DNA of 64,000 nucleotides from positions 32,502-96,501 of the forward strand of contig JAFQRZ010000005.1 in NCBI GenBank assembly GCA_017409825.1, written 5' to 3'. Position numbers and translations under genes: made by a program. The number at the start of each line of letters is the position of its first letter. The first letter of the stretch is position 1. The notes under the pieces were generated by a model. The model was not told the origin of the DNA. It was given only the letters and a program-made list of their open reading frames with translations, and searched no databases. Source of the DNA: Agathobacter sp. (GTDB taxonomy: Bacteria > Bacillota > Clostridia > Lachnospirales > Lachnospiraceae). Of the stretch, positions 57,382-64,000 are shown one piece after another.

Positions 57382-57870
57382 ATGAGAGTTGCTATCGTTA
57401 TGGGTTCTACAAGTGATATTCCTAAGTTAGAACCAGCAGTAGAAATTTTAAAAAATCACGGAGTAAAAGTAGACGTCAGATGCCTTTCTGCACATCGTGC
57501 ACACGCTGGTCTTTCTGCTTTTATTGAAGAAACCAATAACAACGGAACAGAAGTAATCATCGCTGCAGCAGGTATGGCGGCTGCACTTCCAGGTGTAGTA
57601 GCATCACAGACGGTACTTCCAGTTATCGGTGTTCCATTGTCTGGCTCTGTTTTGGACGGACAGGATGCACTTTATTCTATCGTACAGATGCCACCAGGAA
57701 TCCCAGTTGCAACTGTTGCGATTAACGGCGGAAAAAATGCAGCTTGGCTTGCATTGCAGATTATCGGTATCAACCATTCAGAAATCAAAGAGAAGCTCTT
57801 GGCTCAGAGAGTGCAGATGGAAAAGGATGCAATGAAAGCAAACGAAGAAGTTATGGCGAAGTTTGAATAA
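57382..57870 (+). CDS. purE: N5-carboxyaminoimidazole ribonucleotide mutase
   Basis: PurE class I moves the carboxyl group of N5-CAIR to C4 in purine synthesis. It is recognised by VAIVMGSTSDIPKLEPAVEI, SAHRAHAGLSAF, AAAGMAAALPGVVA and GVPLSGSVLDGQDAL. The 162-aa length is exact for class I. ATG 57382 follows AAGGAGATACAAT; the longer frame overlaps the upstream gene. No purK or other pur genes are adjacent. Confidence 0.97.
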   Translation: MRVAIVMGSTSDIPKLEPAVEILKNHGVKVDVRCLSAHRAHAGLSAFIEETNNNGTEVIIAAAGMAAALPGVVASQTVLPVIGVPLSGSVLDGQDALYSIVQMPPGIPVATVAINGGKNAAWLALQIIGINHSEIKEKLLAQRVQMEKDAMKANEEVMAKFE

Positions 57871-57884
57871 GGAAATGAATGAGC

Positions 57885-57918
57885 CCCATGTGCTTGCGAA
57901 TGCAGGTGCATGGGTTTT
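57885..57918 (+). terminator. Weak terminator after purE
   Basis: CCCATG (57885-57890) pairs with CATGGG (57909-57914), partly extended by TGC/GCA pairs, followed by TTTT. The stem is short, so efficiency is doubtful. Confidence 0.45.
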
Positions 57919-58007
57919 ATGTTTTAAAGCATCTTATACAATGGAAGGCAATGCCATATTTCCAAAAATGTTTGATATACCAGTTAGGAATACTTTTGGA
58001 GGGTGTT

Positions 58008-58610
58008 ATGGAAGATGAAAAAAAATTATTACAAGTAGAAGACGAAAAAGAAAATACAAAAGTAGGCGAACCAGCCGATTCTTTTAAAGGGGTACCAATG
58101 CGAGAGTTGATTGCTACACCATTGATTGCTGCAAGTGAAGCACAGCAACAGCTTGCTGCTTCGACCTTGGATTTTTATAATAAAGCTTTTTTTGAAGATG
58201 ATGGGAAAAAACATTATTTAGAATTTGATTTGGGACGTCCAGTTCAGGCACCTGGCGGTATTGGAAAAGAGGAAGTTCACGTAAAAGAACCATTTCTAGG
58301 GTTAGTTCCTGTGCCTGCATTGTTGATTGATGATGTAAACATCAATTTCCAGATGGAGGCTACAGAGACATCGGCTTCAAAGAGTGTAGAAAATGCAGAT
58401 TTGAGTGCATATTCGACTTCAAAATGCTTTGGAGCGAGTGTGAGTATGCAAGGAAGGGTAGTGGCCTCTAGGGAGAATACAAGAAGTACCAATCCGACTG
58501 CAAAATATCAGGTATCTGTATCAGCAAGCCAGCAGCGACAGGAAGAAGGATTATCTAAAGTAATGGATATTATGGCAAGTAGTATAGAATCATCGGGTAA
58601 AAAGGAATAG
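58008..58610 (+). CDS. DUF2589 domain protein
   Basis: A 200-aa cytoplasmic protein of the DUF2589 family. Signature parts are MRELIATPLIAASEAQQQLA, LGLVPVPALLIDDVNINFQM and the Ser/Gln-rich KYQVSVSASQQRQEEGLSKV MDIM end. Such genes usually occur with related copies and have no assigned role. ATG 58008 follows TTGGAGGGTGTT. It is preceded by a 137-bp gap with a weak terminator and has no obvious partner gene here. Confidence 0.82.
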   Translation: MEDEKKLLQVEDEKENTKVGEPADSFKGVPMRELIATPLIAASEAQQQLAASTLDFYNKAFFEDDGKKHYLEFDLGRPVQAPGGIGKEEVHVKEPFLGLVPVPALLIDDVNINFQMEATETSASKSVENADLSAYSTSKCFGASVSMQGRVVASRENTRSTNPTAKYQVSVSASQQRQEEGLSKVMDIMASSIESSGKKE

Positions 58611-58696
58611 GTTAAAATAAAAATTGTGCAATTTTACTACCTTATATGGATAATTAATGGAATCGAAAAAGGCGTCAAAATAAGGGAGGTTAGACA

Positions 58697-58747
58697 ATGG
58701 AAGCATACAAGCAGGAATTTATTGAATTTATGCTTGCTTGTTTTTAA
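58697..58747 (+). pseudogene. pyrE: 5' remnant of pyrE (orotate phosphoribosyltransferase)
   Basis: After a good SD (AAGGGAGG) an ATG opens a frame that reads MEAYKQEFIEFMLACF and stops. From memory of Lachnospiraceae PyrE proteins, which start M-E-x-Y-K-x-E-F-I-E-F-M-x-x-C-G-V-L-x-F-G, the first 15 residues match the PyrE N-terminus and the rest is missing. The break lies right after the MLAC codons. The rest of pyrE should lie beyond the window if an element was inserted. Confidence 0.65.
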
Positions 58748-58967
58748 GACTCCTAAGAGTGCTTAGAAATGCAGTGTTTTCAAGGGTTTGCGGACTTTTG
58801 GTAAAAATGCAAAGCTATCGTATTTTATCGGAAAATGGTGTAGTTTTAGGTAAAAATGGTGTAGTAAATGGTGTAGAAATATTATGCTAATCTAAAAAAA
58901 GGATTAGGATACTATTATAGTAGTGAGCTTAGTAGATTAAAAAAGGTAATTGAAAAATGTAGATATG
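58748..58967. mobile_element. Candidate end of an integrated element next to the pyrE remnant
   Basis: This non-coding stretch follows the broken pyrE. It holds AATGGTGTAG three times (within 58832-58843, 58853-58864 and 58865-58876) and a related pair TTTTGGTAAAAATG / TTTTAGGTAAAAATG (near 58795 and 58845), resembling arm-type sites near attachment ends of tyrosine-recombinase elements. No integrase is in view, so the element would extend to the right past 64,000. Downstream genes differ in character and GC from those upstream. Confidence 0.5.
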
Positions 58968-58997
58968 AATGCCGCAGAGCGATGAGCCTGCGGCATT
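58968..58997. terminator. Hairpin terminator at the 3' side of the minus-strand regulator
   Basis: AATGCCGCAG (58968-58977) pairs perfectly with CTGCGGCATT (58988-58997) around a 10-base loop. The plus side continues CTTTATATAA and the minus side has no T-run. It may close transcription from either direction. Confidence 0.65.
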
Positions 58998-59010
58998 CTT
59001 TATATAAAAA

Positions 59011-60753
59011 TCATAATGTGTCGTCTTTATCGTAGACAGGAATCACCATATTTTCCAACGCATTTCGCAGCTGTGGATTATGAATAACAAAATGTATCGC
59101 TGGTGTTTTGTTTTTAGAAATGACCACCCACTTCCCTTCCAAGATACGAATTTGTATATTTTTAAAGGGATATCTGCTGTTTTGTTTTACAGTATAATTA
59201 CTGTTGTTTTGGCTATAGGTAATTGTTTGTTCCATATGCTCCAAATATTCTGCATATGTGTAAACAATGTCCTTTTCATAGAATATTTCGGATAGTGGTA
59301 ATAGCATAGGCTGTTCTAAAAATTCCGTTTCGCTAATAACAGGTATTTCATCTATTATCTGTCTATTTGATAAAATATTCTCATATAGCTGTCTTTGCTT
59401 TTTTGCAAAATCTAAAATTCGTTTCTTGTCGGCTTCCTCAATATGATTGTGATTTAATATCTGTAAAAGCAACTCCTCCGAAAGTGTGTGTATAGGGAGT
59501 GCAGACAGAATAGATCTTCTGTTGCCGGGAGTTACTATATCTCTTTCTACAAATGAGTAAAATGCATCCTTTGATTCTATACGGTAAATATCCATAAGAG
59601 GAGATGCCTTTGAAAGTATATCAAGTGCCCGTTGTCTGTAATAGGACATCTCAGTTTTATTCTTGGTCAGATACATTTTTCCATTTTGGTGGTAATCCAT
59701 AATACATTCGCCGGATAATGCAGCTGCGCCGCTGGAATAAAGGAAATGACCAAAAAGTTTATTGTGTACATCCTTGAGGTAATATGGCGAAATCTGCCCT
59801 GTCATATACATAGGAATCCAGCCTTCAAGTCCCATCATCATTTCTTCAAAAGGGCGGTTAATATTGTGTATGAAATGAATATGTAACCCTTTTTTGAGGG
59901 TTAGTGCAACAGCAAATATATATTTTTTCATAAAATCAGTACCATTTGCTTTGTCCGCCATTGGTGTATCGTCATTGGCAATAAGGTCTTCTTTTGACTT
60001 AGACAACACAGTAGCCTTGAAAAAGTCCAGGGTTCCTTCGCACATTTCATCAATACCATAATAATTTTTGGATGTTGGTAACTGAAAAGGAACAGATGGT
60101 ACCTTCAATTCATCAAAGTGTATACTGCGGATAAATTCATTGAGATCAAATTCATCCAATTTTGATAAAAAGGGAAGGACTACATCCTTTTTTTCAATTT
60201 GTTCATTTAAAAGCCAATGGATAATCTTGTCCCTACAAAGAGAATCATTGTTGATTTCATCTGTGGTGCAATGTACTAGCTTTGCAATAGTCACCTTGTC
60301 GGACTCAGAACAATGTCCGGCTATATATTTTGAAACATTTTGTGCAAAATCCTGTGGGTTTGATGGTCTTCGTTGCCCGTTTCGTATACGGGAAATATAA
60401 GAACTGTCAAAATTTAAAAAATGAGACAAATCTGCAACATTTATAGAAAGAGATGTCAAAAGTGTATCAAAATTTATTTGAAAAAGCTCATATGGGAAAG
60501 TTGCATCCCTCAAACAATCCTCTAGTGTTTTTTGGATTTTTTCAACCGTAAATTCAGAATATCCTCTTTCATTTGCTATGGTTACAATTCCCTGTACAAG
60601 TTGCATGAATTGTTCGGAATCGGTTGTAGGTACACGGCTTCCGGTGCGATATCTACTGAGAACAGATGCGGACAAGCCAGATACATCTGTTAGTTCTTTT
60701 GCAGTACAGTTTAGTTCGGATATATATGCATTCAGTTGTTCGCTAAAAGTCAT
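59011..60753 (-). CDS. Large regulator with two HTH regions, 580 aa
   Basis: A minus-strand protein with two XRE-like helix-turn-helix segments. One is at the N-terminus (TFSEQLNAYISELNCTAKEL, SGLSASVLSRYRTGSRVP). The second lies near residues 93-135 (LTSLSINVADLSHFLNFDSS, YISRIRNGQRRPSN). The remaining about 430 residues are unrecognised, mostly helical and cytoplasmic. The gene is divergent from the secreted protein gene at 60949, which it may control. Direct repeats AAAATTAGTCT at 60754 and 60774 overlap its own start region. GGAG lies upstream of the start at 60753. Confidence 0.82.
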   Translation of the reverse strand: MTFSEQLNAYISELNCTAKELTDVSGLSASVLSRYRTGSRVPTTDSEQFMQLVQGIVTIANERGYSEFTVEKIQKTLEDCLRDATFPYELFQINFDTLLTSLSINVADLSHFLNFDSSYISRIRNGQRRPSNPQDFAQNVSKYIAGHCSESDKVTIAKLVHCTTDEINNDSLCRDKIIHWLLNEQIEKKDVVLPFLSKLDEFDLNEFIRSIHFDELKVPSVPFQLPTSKNYYGIDEMCEGTLDFFKATVLSKSKEDLIANDDTPMADKANGTDFMKKYIFAVALTLKKGLHIHFIHNINRPFEEMMMGLEGWIPMYMTGQISPYYLKDVHNKLFGHFLYSSGAAALSGECIMDYHQNGKMYLTKNKTEMSYYRQRALDILSKASPLMDIYRIESKDAFYSFVERDIVTPGNRRSILSALPIHTLSEELLLQILNHNHIEEADKKRILDFAKKQRQLYENILSNRQIIDEIPVISETEFLEQPMLLPLSEIFYEKDIVYTYAEYLEHMEQTITYSQNNSNYTVKQNSRYPFKNIQIRILEGKWVVISKNKTPAIHFVIHNPQLRNALENMVIPVYDKDDTL

Positions 60754-60784
60754 AAAATTAGTCTCCTTTTGTAAAAATTAGTCT
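60754..60784. promoter_or_regulatory. Direct repeats in the divergent control region
   Basis: AAAATTAGTCT occurs at 60754-60764 and 60774-60784 (20-bp period), with a weaker ATTAGTG after it. The first copy touches the start codon of the minus-strand regulator, a fitting place for autoregulation. The remaining 60785-60948 is AT-rich; I see no convincing promoter for the plus-strand gene in it. Confidence 0.5.
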
Positions 60785-60948
60785 ATATTAGTGTACCATA
60801 CATTATAGATAAGAAAAGTTGATTTTCCACAATTGTCAATGACATTTATGGAAAGTATATTTCATTATATTGGGTATTTTTTTAAAATCATAAAGGAAGT
60901 GGCATTTTACATAGATAGAAAATACATTTAAGAAAGAAGGAATGCAAG

Positions 60949-63900
60949 ATGAAGGCAAAAAGAAGAATTGCGTGGCTACTTAGTTTTTTAATGGTATTCT
61001 CACTGATAATGGGAACTTCAAAAATGCAGGTATTTGCAGCAGGCGGCGCAGGAGAAACGGCTACCTTTGTGATCAGAGAATCGAACGGTCAAACGGGAAC
61101 CGTGCAGTATAAGCTGAATGGGAGTGGAGATTTCACAACTGCTAATAACACACCGGTTAATCTTGAAGGTGTAACGTCCATCACGATCAAGGTTATCCCT
61201 ACAGGGGAAGCACAAGTGAATCAAAACAACAGCGGGATCACCGGTACGGGACAACCAGCAACCTTTAATTACGATGCACTGATCAGCGAATCCGGATGGA
61301 CATACAATATCCAAGACAATGATGGAAACATCACCTTCACAATAGAATTTGACAACAACGACGGTACCGGCGGAGGATCCAATCCCGGCGGAGGATCCAA
61401 TCCCGGCGAAAATGTAGCTTCCTATTCTGTGGACTTTGGAACAGGTTCTTGGATAGTTGGAGATGTCACTGTAACTGCTGATAAATCTGGCGAACAGACA
61501 TTATTTGAAAGTGATATAATAACCTTAACTGATTTTGATGCAGAAACGATGGAAGTCAGAGTGGTTGCAGAAGACGGTTTCAGTACCACATTAGCGGTTA
61601 ATAACAATCAGACCAGCATTTCTGCAAAAACGAATAATGGAGGTGTTCCTACAAATATTACTTTCTCGGTAGTAGAAAAATCCTCTGAGCCCGGCGGAAA
61701 TTTCGATGGAGTGAAAATCCAAATAAATAACATCAGCACGGGTGCAAATGGTACGGTGATGTACAAATTTAATACAGATGAGGAATTTACATCCGTGACA
61801 AGTACTCAAGCGAATATACCAATGGCAATTCCGGAAGGAGCAACAAGTATTACAATAAAGGCTTCTCCAAATGGAGATTACGCGGTTCGTAGGGGTGGTT
61901 GCCAGTTGTATGTGGATGGTGAAAATGTTATTAATGAGGATAATATCGATGATTATTACGAAGCTCTGATAGGAGAGGGATATGTGTTTTCACTTAATGA
62001 AGGACTTCCTGTATTTGTGGTAGAGTTTGGTGAGCCGGAAATTGATTTGTGGTATGCAATTAGTTGGGGTGGCGGAAATGTCACTGTAGAGAACGGACAA
62101 ATAATGTATCACCGTGTTTATGTCGGAGATGTAATATATACGACGATACCGGGGGAAGTGGATGAATCAAATAAAATTTATGCAATAAATACAATAGAAG
62201 GCGATATGGAATTTTGTCTTCGGACTTATGGAGTGGCGATTGTAGGTGGAACGGATTTGTTCGTCATGCCGGATGTTTCTGATGTATATGTTGACTTTGT
62301 TCTTGTGCCGGATTATGGCTATCAGGTAACAGATATCATTACAAATGAAACAGAAAGTTTGTTGGATGAATTTAATCCAATCGAACAAATCAGTACATAC
62401 AAGTTCAAATACATTACGAATACCAATGTGCATTTTAACGTGATGTTCTTAGAAACAGAGGATATTATTAACGTAGGAAGTGGAAATACGAATATAACGG
62501 GTGGCGCTATCAGCGGAGGTGAAAATATCATTAATAGCGGTAACCTGCAGATGGATGTAGATGAGGTGGATAAAAATACGGTAAGTGATATAATAAAAGA
62601 AGAAGTTGGGGATTTTGATGCGATATTCCTCAATATTGACCTCAATCAGATAGTTAGTAAAGGTGCAGGCAGAGATAACTGGACTACTCCGCTTACGGAA
62701 TTGGAGAACGAAGTTACAATTTCTCTTGACGTTGCAGGATACGACAGTAATAAAAGTTATTATATTGTCCGTGAACATGATGGAAGATGTGATAGATTAG
62801 AAGCAACTTATAATACAACAACAGGAAAACTGGAATTTGCTACCGATAAGTTTTCTACCTATGCAATCATTTGTACAGATGAACAAACTCCCGGTGGTGA
62901 AGGTAATGGTGGCGGTGAAGGCGAAAATGTTTATTATATAGATCTTGGTACCGGCTCCTGGACTGTTGGTGATGTAACCGTTTCTGCGCCTGAAGGTATG
63001 AGCGGTGTGGTATCGATGCTTGATACAGAAACTATTCCTACGGAAATGTTGGAGAACTTTGATCCCGATACGATGGATGCCGTTCTTATCGTGGATGAAA
63101 ACGTTACGCTCCGCTTGAATGTGGATGAAAACGGCAACACCAGACTTGCAGATGTGGACGGCGGCGTTGAAGCATTGCCGCCTTACGGAGCGACTTTGAC
63201 CTTTGCGGTAGTAGAAAAGTCCTCTAATCCCGGCGGTGGAGAGAATCCCGGCGAAAATGTTTATTACATAGATCTTGGTACCGGCTCCTGGACTGTTGGT
63301 GATGTAACCGTTTCTGCGCCTGAAGGTATGAGCGGTGTAGTATCGATGCTTGATACAGAAACTATTCCTACGGAAATGTTGGAGAACTTTGATCCCGAGA
63401 CTATGGATATTACCCTTACAGTAAGTGACGGTTTTGTGATCTATCTGGAAATCGACGAAAACGGCAATACCACATTGGCATCTACCCGTGATGGAGTGAG
63501 CTGCCACCTTACGGAGAGATTTTGACTTTTGCGGTAGTAACAAAACCCGGAAATATGGAAATCGTTGACAAGACAGAAGAAAATGCCTGCGATACCGCAT
63601 TGGAAGAAAAGGCTGACGTACTCCTTGAAAAATTAGGTCTTTCAGCTGCGGAGGTAGCCAGAATCGAAAATGGTGAGAATATCCAGGTGTGGATTGAAGC
63701 AACGGATATTTCTGTAACTGTGAGTCAGACTGATAAAGATTTGATAGATTCCAAGAAGGGAAATACTACGATTGGAATGTACTTTGATATAGATTTGCTT
63801 AAGCAGATTGGCTCAGACAGTCCTGTAAATATTACAGACACGGATGGTGCGGTGACAATTACGCTGAAAGTGCCGAGTTCACTTATCAATTCAAATTCAT

Positions 63901-64000
63901 CCGTAACAAGAACATACCAGATGATTAGAGTACACGATGGAGTAGCCACAGTCATTCCTTGTACTTATAATGCAGCAAATCAAACCATCTCTTGTGAAAC
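60949..64000 (+). pseudogene. Repeat-rich secreted surface protein with a one-base frameshift, runs off the window
   Basis: A signal peptide (MKAKRRIAWLLSFLMVFSLI) and a cleavable AFA-type end begin a long secreted protein. Modules of about 110 residues with GTGSWTVGDVTVSAPEGMSG and AVVEKSSNPGG linkers occur three times (near residues 160, 660 and 770). Between them lies a domain shared with the 39197 protein (YYIVREHDGRCDRLEATYNT, KFSTYAI). In the last module the frame closes at 63525 (DGVSCHLTERF). A one-base shift near 63498 restores ELPPYGEILTFAVV and then an open frame to 64000 with TRTYQMIRVHDGVATV. Loss of one G is the simplest explanation. Assembly error cannot be excluded. GC is higher than in neighbours. 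Confidence 0.78.
62921..63398. repeat. 148-bp near-identical tandem module repeats
   Basis: 62921-63068 and 63251-63398 are alike except for about two substitutions (TATATA/TACATA and GTGTGG/GTGTAG), 330 bp apart. They encode the same module of the surface protein, so they arose by recent duplication. Such repeats favour copy-number change by recombination. Confidence 0.9.

Noticed and set aside
62797-63702. 301-codon minus-strand frame opposite the secreted protein repeats
   Set aside because: It owes its length to the repeated modules on the plus strand, contains repeated segments mirroring them and has no ribosome binding site.
1-64000. tRNA, rRNA and transposase genes
   Set aside because: No cloverleaf with CCA-type end, no rRNA stretch and no DDE transposase or recombinase frame was seen on either strand; tRNAscan-SE and an IS search would settle this.

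Overview
The window looks like chromosome from a low-GC Gram-positive anaerobe of the class Clostridia, most likely Lachnospiraceae. The reasons are strong AGGAGG ribosome binding sites, sigma-A promoters of the TTGACA-N17-TATAAT type, the Clostridia order tig-clpP-clpX-lon-engB, a pyrC-pyrF-pyrK-pyrD operon with electron-transfer subunit PyrK, LytTR/GHKL signalling, a SleB/CwlJ-type hydrolase and sortase-type surface proteins. The family assignment is an inference from gene content; no rRNA or tRNA gene was seen.

Layout. 0-2.1 kb holds two tiny type I toxin-antitoxin cassettes that share one architecture, one on each strand. 2.2-13.6 kb is a run of small accessory enzymes: GNAT, NUDIX, HAD, MazG-like, MATE, a split chromate-type transporter, a CPBP protease, KilA-N, AAA_14/DUF4143, phosphodiesterase, methyltransferase and VOC. 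It includes one GNAT gene broken by an in-frame amber codon. 13.7-20.2 kb is the protein quality-control block (trigger factor, ClpP, ClpX, Lon, EngB). 20.2-24.6 kb is a zinc-type ABC transporter, a HAD phosphatase and a DUF3592 membrane protein.

24.6-34.6 kb is the most unusual stretch. Most of its genes are unrecognised: two metallophosphoesterases (one fused to an unknown domain), a 762-residue protein with a faintly WYL-like segment, two paralogous about 330-residue proteins of unknown family, a divergent pair of sub-60-residue ribbon-helix-helix genes, and two small Cys-rich proteins with C-terminal membrane anchors. Several share a CTATAsTTTTTGAAAATG element in front of the promoter. 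Both large paralogs have the promoter -10 box in the loop of an inverted repeat whose right arm is the ribosome binding site. The XRE-Uma2 gene at 43 kb has the same layout. This would block translation of read-through mRNA while allowing it from the gene's own promoter.

34.6-37.0 kb is hypC-hypD-hypE ([NiFe]-hydrogenase maturation, no hydrogenase in view). 37.0-43.0 kb is a LytTR response regulator, a GHKL sensor kinase and a 1253-residue beta-helix surface protein. Two 13-bp direct repeats exactly 21 bp apart lie upstream of the surface protein, which fits a LytTR target. 44-49.5 kb is a glutamate-synthase-like flavoprotein followed by pyrC-pyrF-pyrK-pyrD. 49.7-53.6 kb is an ABC-2 exporter and an MFS carrier. 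53.7-58.6 kb is a cell-wall hydrolase lipoprotein, an MBOAT/SGNH pair likely to O-acylate an envelope polymer, purE and a DUF2589 protein.

At 58.70 kb a sequence resembling the first 15 or so codons of pyrE stops abruptly. It is followed by AATGGTGTAG direct repeats and then by genes of different character: a double-HTH regulator on the minus strand and a repeat-rich secreted protein that runs off the window and carries a one-base frameshift. I read this as the left end of an integrated element in pyrE. No CRISPR array, insertion sequence, integrase or known riboswitch was found.
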